Part shown: in pieces, positions 24,464 through 34,037 of the stretch
Layout of the letters: the number at the start of each line of letters is the position of its first letter
Numbering within the stretch: position 1 is the first letter of the stretch
From: DASUNP01 sp963728545
GTDB taxonomy: Bacteria; Acidobacteriota; Blastocatellia; UBA7656
Assembly: GCA_963728545.1 (NCBI GenBank)
Contig: CAVSKO010000002.1
Span: forward strand, 2,046,001 to 2,110,000
Reading direction: 5' to 3'
DNA: 64,000 bases
Translations under genes and position numbers: made by a program
The notes under the pieces: model-generated
Database searches by the model: none
What the model was told of the DNA's origin: nothing
Seen by the model: the letters and a program-made list of their open reading frames with translations, nothing else

Positions 24464-27400
24464 TTACTGGCGCAAGAAGTGATACTGGTCGGACATTTTC
24501 CCGTCAGGGTTCTGTACCTGGATCATGACTTCCTTTCCATCTTTGATCTTCTTTCCGGCCTTCTTACTGATAAGCTTGCTCGTGGGGCGCGCGGCATCGT
24601 TTGTAGTCTGTTGTGGCACGCCGTCTAACACTATTCGCGCGCCTTGAGCAAAATTCGCGCCCTCGATTATCAGCTTTTTGGCCGTCACTGTTGCCTTTGT
24701 GATCGTCGGATCACCGGCCGCAGAAACGTCTCTGAGGCCGAGTTTAACTACTATCGGATTCAAGTCGCGGTCTCCGGCTAACAACGATGAGCGGAATGCG
24801 TTGGCAAGAGGTATATTCGCAGAGAGAGTTGAAGCGCCGAGCACCAGCATCCCCTCGCGGTCGAGAAGAATTCCGTGTATATATTCGACCGAATGACCGC
24901 CAAAGTAAGTCGAATAGGAAAGCCTGCCTTGGGCATCGATCTTAAGGACGAACAGATCGTAGTAGAGGATGCTCCCTGTAAAAACAGTCTTCAAGGCTCC
25001 GGGCGTGACCTTGAAGTTGTTCGAGTCGGTTTCGCCAACTACATAAGCATTGCCCGCTTTGTCTACGGCGATAGCTTTTGCTTTATCGAATAGATAGCCT
25101 CCGATGTAGCTCGAATAGATGAGCGCGCTCCCTGTGGCGTTAAGCTTCGCCACAACCGCGTCCTGGCTTCCGTTCGTGTTGATACCGGCATAGACGGCTG
25201 AGGTTCTGGGATCGATCACGACAACCTGTGTAGTACTCGACGGCAGCTCGGGGACTTTCGTCCAGCTACCTCCCGCGTCAGAACTTCTGTAAAGCCCTCT
25301 ATCCTCGCTCGCATAAAGCACCGATGGGAAGCGGGGATCAAGAGTCATTGAGAGGACCAGCGGGTCCCGCTCAAACCCGTTGTTGACGGCCTTCCAATTC
25401 GCCCCGCCGTCTGTGGTCTTTAAAACGCCTGTAAATGCGGAGCTGTTTTGCAATGATCGCCGTCGCGGGTTGTGCCGTCCCTGGTCAGGATCAAAGGAGG
25501 CGGCTGTCGACTCGTCGTCATTCGGTTCGTCGGGGCAGGCATAAACCGTATTGCCGTTGCGCGGGTCTATCTCCAGATCGAGGATGATGCCCTTTAAAGT
25601 AGTTGCGCTCCAATTCGCCCCGCCATTTGTGCTCTTGAAGACGCCGCTTACGGTCGCCGCATAAATCACAGAGGGGTTGGCGGGGTCTAGCACAATGTCA
25701 TAGACACGGTCCGTATCGAAATTCAGCAACCCGTTGTTGATAATGGTCCAGGTCTTGCCGTCATCCGTGCTCTTTAAGACGCCGCCGTTCGACGTGCCTG
25801 AGAAACCTTGCGCGGCTACATAGACAGTCGATGGATGAATGGGATCTATCACTACTGCGTTGAAGATGGCCTGATTGATGAGGGGCAGCAGGCTCCAGCT
25901 CGCGCCTCCGTCAATGCTCTTATAGACGCCGCTGTGAAAGACCCCGCCCCCGTTGTAAGTAAACGTCGCCGCATAAATCGTGTTTTCGATCCCTAGGGTC
26001 GAATGTCATGCGGCGAACCCTCAGCCCATTGAGGCCGCTTGCGGCCCAGGTATCGCCGCCATCCATGCTCTTAAACAGACCTTTCTCGGTGCCGGCGAAA
26101 AGCGTATTTGAATCCCAGGGTGCGATAGCCAGCATTGAAACGATCGGCCCGCCGCTGAGCGGTTGAACGACGGGAGGCGTGTTGAGCGAGTTCCAGCCCG
26201 TAACCCCGTTGATGCTCTTGTAAAGAGGGCTGCGGGAGTTGCTTTTTTGAAATGCATTCACGGTGGGAAAATCTAAAGAGGTGGTCGCGCCCGCCAGATA
26301 AGCATTACCGGATTCGTCCAGGGCTATCGCGAGAATCCCGTCGTTTGCCGAGCCGCCAAGAAAGGTCGAATAGACCAGACCCGTGCCGCTCGCGTTCAAT
26401 TTGGTCACGAATGCGTCGAGACCTTTCAGGGTCGTCTGAAAAGCCCCTTCGGTCGTTGGGAAATCGTCAGATATAGTGGCGCATGTCACGTAGGCGTTCC
26501 CTTGAGAGTCGATTGCGAGCCCCATCTCTGCGTTGAGACCGATTATGGGCGCATCAATGCTGCTTCCACCCAGGTATGTCGAATAGACGGGCGCGCTGCC
26601 TTCTGCATGCATCTTTATAACGAACGAATCTGCCCGGCCTTTGTAGGCAGATTGAAACGCTCCGGGCGTGACAGGAAAGTCGGGCGAGTATGTGTATCCG
26701 ATCACATAAGCATTTCTCGCTTCGTCAATCTCCAGGTTTCCCCCATAGTCGCCATCGCTGCCGCCGATCAATGTTGAATAGACGAGCGCAGAGCCTGTCG
26801 GGTTGAGCTTTGTAAGGAAAGCGTCATAGCAAGGTGTGCTGATACCTAAATAGTCGGCACACCCCAGCCCGCTAGATGTTTTGAACGCGCCCTGAGTCAC
26901 AGGGAAATTGACCGAGATAGTTGAACCGGTCAAGTAACACTGGCCGTCGGCATCGACCGCCAGCGCATCGACGCGATCATAGCCGTCGCCGCCCAGATAG
27001 GTCGCATAGACCAGTTGATTGCCTGCGGCATTGAGCTTCACCACAAACCCGTCTTCCTGCTGGCCGGCGCGCGCGTTCGTGTGTCCTTGAGATTGGTAGG
27101 CCCCGCTCGTCACCGGCAGCGTGGCCGCAGTCGTGAAGCCTGCGAAGTAGATGTTTCCCGCCGCGTCCATAGCGATGTCACTGCCCAGGCCTTCGACGCC
27201 AAGATAACTTGAGTATGCGATCACAGGGTCTATGACAAGCTCTTTCGTCCGGTCGTAGCTCCCGACTTTGAAGCCTACGCGGTGCTTGCCCTTGAGCACG
27301 TAGCGGGCGGCGATCTCTCTCCTCGCTTCGCCGTCCTGCTGGTATGCGAATGGCTTTTTCTGTACCACGTTGCCCGCAGATGTGCTCAATATCAGGTCGC

Positions 27401-28085
27401 CGCTTGCATCTATCCGTAGTTGCTCAACCCCTTCGAATGCCATCTCAATCAAGTCGGGGGTTGAGGAAGGGGCAACTATAAAATCGTATTCAAGCTGCTG
27501 CTGGTTGCCGTAATAGACCATATCGATTCCGCGATAGATGTTTTTCTGCTCGACTTTCGCATAAGCAGAAACGGCAGTTCGCCAACCGGCGGGGTCATTG
27601 CCGATAAGATAATTGCTCTTGCCTGAAAGCTCTTCGCGCGCCGCCAACTCTGCCGAAGCGTTGTGGCCGACGAGCCTCATTTTCAATACGGTCGGTCGGC
27701 TATGACGGACCTGGGATTGAGGGTTCTCGCTAGTCCTCAACGAGCCAGTCGTTTGCGAGTCCGCCAATCCCAAATCCGAGCTTTGCGCGCCCGTCAAACT
27801 CATCACAGCCTCGCCCCGGCTTATAAAAAACGCATAGCCGTTCCCGCGCGATAAGAATTTAACTTTCGGGTCGGCCTGCCCCTTGTTGACTTCAAACCGA
27901 AGAGGCAGATGGCCGAAGCCTTCGAATAAGCGCTTTTGAATGGATGCATCCGGTTTCGATAACGGCGCGGGCCGGGTCCGGTCGGCGCGGGCAACAACGG
28001 GCAAGCCCGAAAGCGTGACCGAAGCAATGAGGCTTGCCAGTGTGAGCGCCGTCGCGACTGAGCGCAAGCTGAGTAGCTTTCTCAT
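24464..28085 (-). pseudogene. secreted SBBP/BNR-propeller protein with IPT domain, frameshifted
   Basis: One gene is split into two readings (28085-25920 and 25852-24464). After a signal peptide and a conserved N-terminal domain (FEVNKGQADPKVKFLSRG) come many SBBP blades ('VYSTFLGGS..D...IA.D..GNAY..G.T.S..FP'). A sortilin/BNR-type segment (GLFKSMDGGDTW) follows, then further SBBP blades and a C-terminal IPT/TIG-like domain. The frame is lost at the four-T run 25983-25986; removing one base restores RNTIYAATFTYNGGG into the second reading, giving about 1,206 residues. It may be a real pseudogene or a homopolymer read error. It lies downstream of the regulator and sensor kinase on the same strand. 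Confidence 0.85.
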
Positions 28086-28229
28086 AGTCTTCTTACCCCT
28101 TTATTAATTATGTCCATCGGCCCGTTGCGAACGATTTGAAATCGCCTGAAAGCATACCCTTGAAACGTAATCGTGTCACGATACCAGAGTTAGCAGCCTG
28201 AGCATAACTTTCGATAGGTAGAAAAGAGG

Positions 28230-28862
28230 CTAATCCAGGTGAATGATCCCGCGCTGCAAAGCGGTCGTTACCGCCTGTGTGCGGTCGTTGACCGCAAGCT
28301 TGCTCAAGATATTGTTGACGTGGCCTTTTACTGTTCCTTCACTGATGGCGAGGTCCGCGCCGATCTCGCGATTGCTTTTGCCTTTTACTATCAGCTTCAA
28401 GACGTCCAATTCGCGCGCAGTCAGATCAGGCCCGCCCATCCGCTCTGCCAGTCGCCCCGCGACCGCCGAAGGGATGCGCCGCTGCCCGCGATGAACGGCC
28501 CTTATGGCATCGAGCAATTCGTCGCGGAACATATCTTTGAGCAAATAGCCCTGCGCCCCTGCCTGTAAGGCGCGATAGATGTCTTCATCGCCGTCGTAAG
28601 TCGTGAGCACGATTACGCGGGCGGCGGCGTGTTGTTTGCGAATCGCGGCAACGGCTTGGACCCCATCCATTACGGGCATGCGCAGGTCCATCAAAGTAAC
28701 ATCGGGACTCGTCTGGTCGAATCGCTCGATTGCCTGAAGGCCATTGCCCGCTTCGGCGACGACAGTCATATCGGGCTGGCGGTCTATCATAGCGGCAAGC
28801 CCTTCGCGCACGACCGGATGATCGTCAACAACCATTATGCGTATCGCTCCCTCTTTGCTCAT
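28230..28862 (-). CDS. NarL/FixJ-family response regulator
   Basis: The product is 210 residues from the ATG at 28862; a TTG at 28895 would add 11 residues. The receiver domain has the acidic pair D13/D14 (VVDDHP), phosphoacceptor D59 (LMDLRMP) and the conserved lysine in LLKDM. A LuxR-type helix-turn-helix follows (LTARELDVLKLIVKGKSNREIG, then SEGTVKGHVNNILSKL). It starts 56 bp after the stop of the propeller sensor kinase, clearly its cognate partner. Targets are unknown; the SBBP gene just downstream is a natural candidate. Confidence 0.93.
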   Translation of the reverse strand: MSKEGAIRIMVVDDHPVVREGLAAMIDRQPDMTVVAEAGNGLQAIERFDQTSPDVTLMDLRMPVMDGVQAVAAIRKQHAAARVIVLTTYDGDEDIYRALQAGAQGYLLKDMFRDELLDAIRAVHRGQRRIPSAVAGRLAERMGGPDLTARELDVLKLIVKGKSNREIGADLAISEGTVKGHVNNILSKLAVNDRTQAVTTALQRGIIHLD

Positions 28863-28918
28863 CCGTGACACCCGTCCTGAAATCTCGAATTTCAAATTTG
28901 ATGTTTCAAGTTGTTTTG

Positions 28919-31852
28919 TTAAGCACGGGCTACGACTGTGACTTCGGTTCCCTCGCCCGGAGCGCTTTCGATAGAAAGATTCGCGCCTATCTGCTCGGCC
29001 CGCTCGCGCATGCTAATAAGCCCAAAGCCGCCCGCGCCGTTTGAGGATAGCGTGTCGAATCCGCGCCCGTCATCTCGGACACGCACTCGGACCAGCTCTT
29101 TTTCAAAATTGATCTCGACGCGAATGCGGCTCGCGTACGCATGTTTTACGGCGTTCGTCAGAGCCTCGCGGCCTATGTGCAGAAGGTTATTCTCGATGGC
29201 GGCTGAAAGACGGCGGCGGTCGCCCGTAACTTCGACCTCAGCCGCACCCGCGGCGCTCAGTTGTTGGGCGATGCGCGCGAGCGCTTCGGCAAGATCATCC
29301 TCTTCGAGCAAGGTCGAGCGCAGGTCCCACACAGAGCGCCGCGCTTCTGCCAGACTCGTCCGCACAAGCGTGCGCGCTTTATCAAGATGATTCTTTGCGA
29401 CTCCGGGCGAGTCGATCATAGTCTCGTTAACGGATTCCAATTGAACGGAGATGCCTGCGAACCCTTGAGCGAGCGTGTCGTGAATCTCGCGCGCTATTCG
29501 ATTGCGCTCGGCAAGCACGGCGGAAAACCGCGCTTGCATCTGGCGAACGCGCAGCCGGTAAAGCCCCCAGCAGGCCAGACCCAGCAGCGCAGCGCAAATC
29601 ATATAGAACCAGTATGTCTGATAGAAATACGGCTTCAGATAGAAGTCAAACGCCGCGCCCGTTTCGCTCCACACGCCGTCATTGTTGGAAGCGATGACGC
29701 GAAATTTGTAATAGCCCGGCGAGAGGCTGTTGTAGGTCGCTTCGCGCCGCGCGCCCGCATCTATCCAGTCTCGATCAAAGCCTTCGAGCTTATACTTGAA
29801 GCGCACTTTTTCCGGCGCAAGAAAACTGAGGCCCGTGTAATGAAACTCAAAACGGCGCTTGCCCGGCCCAATCTCAAGATTATCTCTAGCCGAAATCGAT
29901 TCGCTGTCTATAATGACTCGCTCGACCACGACGGGCGGAGGCTGATCGTTAAAGCGTATGTCGGCGGGATCGATCATCACAACACCTTTGATGGTCGGGA
30001 ACCAGAGCTTGCCGTCAGCGGTCTTCCACCCGGCGGGTTGAAATCCGCCGTTGCATTCGCGACTCTTCATCCCGTCCGCCGTGCCGTAAGATAATGATGT
30101 GATCTTGTTCGTCTTGCCGTCGGCGAACTCTTCAAGCTCGGCGCGGCTCACGCGAAATACGCCCTTGTTGCAACTCATCCAGAGATTCTGTTTTTCGTCT
30201 TCGAGAATCTGAAAGACCACATCGTCAAACAGCCCGTCGGCAGTCGTGTAAGAATTGATGTGGCCCTCTTTCAACCGGCTCAATCCGCCGCCCGTTCCTA
30301 TCCACAGCGCGTCTGTGCGGTCTTGATAAATTGAAAGCACGATGTCGGAAGCAAGCCCGTCTTTGGTAGTGTAAGAAATAAACTTTCCGTCTTTGAAGCG
30401 ATTCAGCCCGCCGCCATCCGTCCCTATCCAGAGCGCGCCCGCGCGGTCTTCGCTCATCGCCCAGATGCTGTTATTCGTCAGCCCGTCTTCGGTGCTGTAG
30501 GCGGTGAACCGCTTGCCGTCGAAACGATTCAGCCCCGACGCAGTGCCGACCCACAGAGCGCCGTCGCGGCCTTCGCAAATCGAAAGCACTTCGTCATCGG
30601 AAAGCCCATCTCTTTTAGTAAAGGCAGCAAGTCGCCCGCCTTGCAAGCGATTCAACCCGCCCGCCGTTCCTATCCACAGCGCGCCCGTGCGGTCTTCGCA
30701 AAGCGAAAGCACTGTGTCGGAAACAAGCCCGTTTTTTTCGGTGTAAGAAGTGATCTTCCCATCTTTGAGCCTGTTCAATCCGCCCGCCGTTCCTATCCAC
30801 AACGCGCCCGCGCGGTCCTGGCATACAGGCTGCGCGAAATCGCTTGAGAGACCCGATTCTTTAGTAAAGACCGTGAACTTCCCATCCTTCAAACGATTCA
30901 ACCCGCCTCCGTATGTTCCAACCCAGAGCGAGCCTTCGCGGTCTTCGAAGATCGCCGCTATGTTTTCGTTAGTCAGCCCGTCGGCAGTTGTGTAGGTAGT
31001 GATTCGCCCTTCGGTCAAACGGTTCAAGCCGCCGTTTGTGCCGATCCATATATTGCCGTCCGAATCTTCGAAGGCTGCGCGCACGCTGTCGCTTGCCAAT
31101 TTGTCGCGGGATGTTAACGAGCTAAAGCGTCCGTCTTTGAATCTAGTCAAGCCGCTGCGCGTTGCGATCCACAGCGCGCCCGTGCGGTCTTCAAAGATTG
31201 AGCGCACGAGGTCGTTAGCCAGGCCGTCTTTCGTCTTGTAAGTAGTAAATCGCCCGTCTTCGAACTTATTGAGGCCGCCTTCCGTCCCAACCCAGAGCGC
31301 GCCCGCGCGGTCTTCGTAAACCGCGAGGACGATGTTACTCGCCAGCCCGTCGGCGGTCGTGTAAAGAGTGAAGGATTCGTCTTTGAAACGGTTCAGCCCG
31401 CGAAGAGTCCCTATCCAAAGAGCGCCCGCGCGATCCTCGAAGATTGCATCGACTATGTTATCGGCCAGTCCCTGCTCGGTAGTAAAGGCTGTGAACATGC
31501 GGTCGCGCATGCGAACGAGGCCGCCGCCTTCCGTGCCTATCCAGACTGCGCCCGTGCGGTCTTCGTAAAGCGCCTGGATGTTATTCTCTCTTAACTCCGG
31601 CGTGTTGCGCTTATCGAATACCGTGAAGCTAATGCCGTCAAATCGAACCAGCCCCTCCTGGGTTGCGAGCCAGATGTAACCGTCGCGCGTCTGGATTATT
31701 GCCTGAACATAGTTTTGTGGCAGCCCGTCATCGGTCTGCCACGCATTATGAACATACTGACGTACGGATTTGTCGGGGTCGAGCGCAAGCGCCGCCGGAA
31801 TGCAGGCAAAGCACAGAGCCATAATGGCGCAGAGGGATACTAGAAACTTCAT
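28919..31852 (-). CDS. propeller-type sensor histidine kinase (Reg_prop, Y_Y_Y, HisKA_3)
   Basis: The 977-residue protein has a signal peptide. A large periplasmic double propeller follows, made of two-component-regulator repeats (about 13 blades of the type 'EDR.GALWIGT.GGLNR..DG.F..YT..DGL'). A Y_Y_Y domain (about 680-750, with YKLEGFDRDW and YNSLSPGYYKFRV) leads to one membrane helix (about 753-775). The cytoplasmic HisKA_3 region has the phosphorylated histidine in IAREIHDTLAQG (about H791), and an HATPase domain has DDGRGFD and GFGLISMRER. Relatives sense polysaccharide degradation products. A NarL-type regulator follows 56 bp downstream. Confidence 0.93.
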   Translation of the reverse strand: MKFLVSLCAIMALCFACIPAALALDPDKSVRQYVHNAWQTDDGLPQNYVQAIIQTRDGYIWLATQEGLVRFDGISFTVFDKRNTPELRENNIQALYEDRTGAVWIGTEGGGLVRMRDRMFTAFTTEQGLADNIVDAIFEDRAGALWIGTLRGLNRFKDESFTLYTTADGLASNIVLAVYEDRAGALWVGTEGGLNKFEDGRFTTYKTKDGLANDLVRSIFEDRTGALWIATRSGLTRFKDGRFSSLTSRDKLASDSVRAAFEDSDGNIWIGTNGGLNRLTEGRITTYTTADGLTNENIAAIFEDREGSLWVGTYGGGLNRLKDGKFTVFTKESGLSSDFAQPVCQDRAGALWIGTAGGLNRLKDGKITSYTEKNGLVSDTVLSLCEDRTGALWIGTAGGLNRLQGGRLAAFTKRDGLSDDEVLSICEGRDGALWVGTASGLNRFDGKRFTAYSTEDGLTNNSIWAMSEDRAGALWIGTDGGGLNRFKDGKFISYTTKDGLASDIVLSIYQDRTDALWIGTGGGLSRLKEGHINSYTTADGLFDDVVFQILEDEKQNLWMSCNKGVFRVSRAELEEFADGKTNKITSLSYGTADGMKSRECNGGFQPAGWKTADGKLWFPTIKGVVMIDPADIRFNDQPPPVVVERVIIDSESISARDNLEIGPGKRRFEFHYTGLSFLAPEKVRFKYKLEGFDRDWIDAGARREATYNSLSPGYYKFRVIASNNDGVWSETGAAFDFYLKPYFYQTYWFYMICAALLGLACWGLYRLRVRQMQARFSAVLAERNRIAREIHDTLAQGFAGISVQLESVNETMIDSPGVAKNHLDKARTLVRTSLAEARRSVWDLRSTLLEEDDLAEALARIAQQLSAAGAAEVEVTGDRRRLSAAIENNLLHIGREALTNAVKHAYASRIRVEINFEKELVRVRVRDDGRGFDTLSSNGAGGFGLISMRERAEQIGANLSIESAPGEGTEVTVVARA

Positions 31853-31928
31853 GCAGATGTTCCTTCAGCGGGCAGCAATTATGACTGGCAAAACTCGCGC
31901 GAAGCAAACGATAGTTGAGGACGCGGCT

Positions 31929-31956
31929 ATTTTAGTCGAGCAATATATTTTGTCAA
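31929..31956 (-). promoter_or_regulatory. sensor kinase promoter
   Basis: On the minus strand TTGACA (31956-31951) and TAAAAT (31934-31929) are 16 bp apart, about 77 bp before the kinase ATG. The 29 bp covering the -35 box and spacer recur at 24209-24237. Confidence 0.6.
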
Positions 31957-32007
31957 GAAGGCGAACGCAAAACCCCGCAGAGTGCGCAATTCGATAGCCC
32001 AGGTTTA

Positions 32008-32177
32008 GAACCAATTACAAATGAGTGTAAGGGAATGAAAGAAGATTCACCGCAGAGACACAGAGGACGCAAAGGGGGCGCAGAGATTATACGTTTTCTC
32101 TGCGCCCGCTCTGTGTTCTCTGTGTCTCTGCGGTGAGATGTCTCTGCCAATCCCGTACATTCAATTGAAAACCGCTC
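32008..32177. repeat. TA-targeting MITE, copy 2
   Basis: This 170-bp element ends in CAATTGAAAACCGCTC, and its interior palindrome is CACCGCAGAGACACAGAG ... CTCTGTGTCTCTGCGGTG. It is flanked by TA (32006-32007 and 32178-32179). The uninterrupted palindromic repeat at 21980 supplies the empty-site comparison (GGTTTAGG). Confidence 0.85.
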
Positions 32178-32244
32178 TAGGTGAGCCAACAAGACAAGCC
32201 CTGAAAGGGCGAAATAAATCGTTCGGATTATTTCGCCCTTACAG

Positions 32245-33949
32245 GAGACTGCTAAAAAAGTTGGCAAGTCCCGGTCGGCGCAGTATCCTGAAAGCGACTT
32301 CTAGCAGAGGAGCGGTTCCCATGCTCAAACCAGACTACTACATCGCCCCGACCGACATCGATCTCTTGGTCTTTGCTAAACTCATCCCCGCTGATCACTA
32401 TCTGCGCCAACTCAAAGCCATGATTGATTTCGACTCGCTGCGTCATCTGGTCGCCGATTGTTACTCACCCTCGATGGGGCGCAGCGCCCAAGACCCGGTG
32501 CGCTTGCTCAAGCTCAACTTCCTCCAATTTCACTATGAGTTGTCGGATCGCGAAGTCATCGCTGAGGCTCAGGTCAATGTCGCCTTCCGTTTCTTCCTCG
32601 ACTTGGCGCTCGATAGCCCATTGCCAACGCCGCCCTTGTTGACCCAGTTTCGCACCCGCCTTGGCGTCGAGCGATTCCAAAACCTCTTTGATGAGATTCT
32701 CCGCCAAGCCCGCCACCTTGGCTTGGTCAAAGATCGCCTGCGCCTCAAAGACGCCACCCACATCATTGCTAACATTGCCGTGCCCTCGACGATTCGCCTG
32801 GTCGCTTCTAGCCGCGAGCGGTTGTTGGCGGCCGCCCAGCCCTTTGCGCCCGAAGCCGTCGTCGCGCATCAACAGCGCGCCATCGGGATTCGTCAAGCCA
32901 CCGCCGATCTCAAAGACCAAGCGCGCTTGCTGCAACGCGTCGAGCAGTTGCGTGAGATCGTCGTCTGGGCCGAGCACTGGGCCGCTCCGCCAGTTGGCGA
33001 GCCAGTTGGCGAGCCAGTTGGCGAAGCCACCACCGAGTTGCGCGCGGCGCTCGACCTGGCCCACAAGATATTGGCTGATCGCCAGCCCCAAGCCCAAGAT
33101 AAGCTGTTGTCGCTGGTCGACGAGCAAGCGCGCACCGGCAAACACGGCGAGTATTACAATGGCTATCTGCTGGATGTCAGCCTGGATGCCGACTCGGAGT
33201 TGATCTGCGCCATCGAGGTGCTGCCGGCCAATGGCGATGAAGCCAAGGATGCCCAGCCCTTGATTGAATCTGAAGAAGCGGCGCACGGCAATGACATCAA
33301 AAGTTTGTTGATGGACGCGATCGGCTTTCGCGGCGAGGTGTTGCGCGAGTTGGCGGTCGAGAGCGGGCCACAACTGACCGTGTATGTGCCGTCGTATGAG
33401 TGGCCGGGCTCGGTGCCCGGCTTGTTTCAACCGGGAGATTTTCAACTCGATGAGCCCGGCGAAGCATTGCAATGTCCGGGTGGGCAAACCAGCCGCAGTC
33501 GCACGCGAACAGGACGCGATCAAGGCTGGCAATACTTTTTTCCAGCCCGCCAATGCCAAGCTTGTCGGTTGCGCACGACTTGCCTGAAAGCGGGAGCGAA
33601 AGGAGGACGAACGGTTATCAAGAACGACTACGAAGCGGAATATCAAGCGGCCAGAGCGCGCGCCACCACGGCAGCCTATCAGGAGGTGAGAAAGCAGCAT
33701 CCGCGGATTGAGCGGAAGCTGGCCGAGATGATGCGCTGGCATGGCGGCAGGCGAGTGCGCTATCGCGGGCGATTGCGAGTGAAGATTCAGTATGTGCTGA
33801 CCGCCGTCGTCGTCAACCTCAAGCGCATGGTCAAGCTGTTGAACCTGCCACTGAGTCACCAGCCTGCCTGAAGTGCGGGCAGCAGACCGTGCGTGGTGAT
33901 GATGAGGTGTATCGTGCTTCATTTCAACTCGGACTTTTTTAGCAGTCTC
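32245..33949 (+). mobile_element. IS1182-family insertion sequence
   Basis: The 1,705-bp element is bounded by perfect 17-bp inverted repeats (GAGACTGCTAAAAAAGT at 32245 and its complement ending at 33949). Its flanks TACAG and TTCAG suggest a 5-bp target duplication with one mismatch. It contains a single full-length transposase and interrupts one arm of the palindromic repeat. Confidence 0.88.
32321..33871 (+). CDS. IS1182-family transposase
   Basis: The product is 516 residues from the ATG at 32321 (AGAGGAG upstream); an earlier in-frame ATG lies outside the element. The N-terminal DUF772-like domain (RLLKLNFLQFHYELSDREVIAE...FRFFLDL) precedes a DDE nuclease region (LKDATHI; HGEYYNGYLLDVS; a later Cys-rich FFPARQCQACRLRTTC) and the terminal helix RVKIQYVLTAVVVNLKRM. 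The open frame contains three tandem 12-bp units (32991-33026) encoding PVGE repeats. It is intact and probably active. Confidence 0.92.
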   Translation: MLKPDYYIAPTDIDLLVFAKLIPADHYLRQLKAMIDFDSLRHLVADCYSPSMGRSAQDPVRLLKLNFLQFHYELSDREVIAEAQVNVAFRFFLDLALDSPLPTPPLLTQFRTRLGVERFQNLFDEILRQARHLGLVKDRLRLKDATHIIANIAVPSTIRLVASSRERLLAAAQPFAPEAVVAHQQRAIGIRQATADLKDQARLLQRVEQLREIVVWAEHWAAPPVGEPVGEPVGEATTELRAALDLAHKILADRQPQAQDKLLSLVDEQARTGKHGEYYNGYLLDVSLDADSELICAIEVLPANGDEAKDAQPLIESEEAAHGNDIKSLLMDAIGFRGEVLRELAVESGPQLTVYVPSYEWPGSVPGLFQPGDFQLDEPGEALQCPGGQTSRSRTRTGRDQGWQYFFPARQCQACRLRTTCLKAGAKGGRTVIKNDYEAEYQAARARATTAAYQEVRKQHPRIERKLAEMMRWHGGRRVRYRGRLRVKIQYVLTAVVVNLKRMVKLLNLPLSHQPA

Positions 33950-34037
33950 TTCAGGGCTTGTTGTCTAAGGCGTGTGTTACCCGGCGCAACGCGCCGGGCT
34001 ATCGGATTTCGCCCTTTCAGGGCTTTTCAAACAAGCT

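Larger units (their letters stand above)
31969..34027. repeat. 174-bp-type palindromic repeat, copy split by a MITE and IS1182
   Basis: The left end (31969-32007) resembles the other copy's AAAA..CCC..AG..GCG..ATTCRATAGCC start. The centre resumes at 32178 with AGCCCTGAAAGGGCGAAATAA. The distal arm is cut by IS1182 and resumes at 33950, ending CCCTTTCAGGGCTTTT at 34027, 10 bp before the receptor stop codon. Removing both insertions recreates the layout of the copy at 21980-22153. With 31853-31968 this accounts for the gap between the sensor kinase and the transposase. Confidence 0.75.

Noticed and set aside
24154..24528. Overlapping 97- and 108-codon frames on opposite strands
   Set aside because: They run through the inverted-repeat element and remnant sequence without start signals or homology.
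29261..30094. 277-codon plus-strand frame inside the sensor kinase gene
   Set aside because: It lies antisense to a well-supported kinase coding region and has no protein-family motif.
32465..33922. Long minus-strand open frame across the IS1182 transposase
   Set aside because: It mirrors the transposase codon pattern and has no homologous motifs, so it is an antisense shadow.
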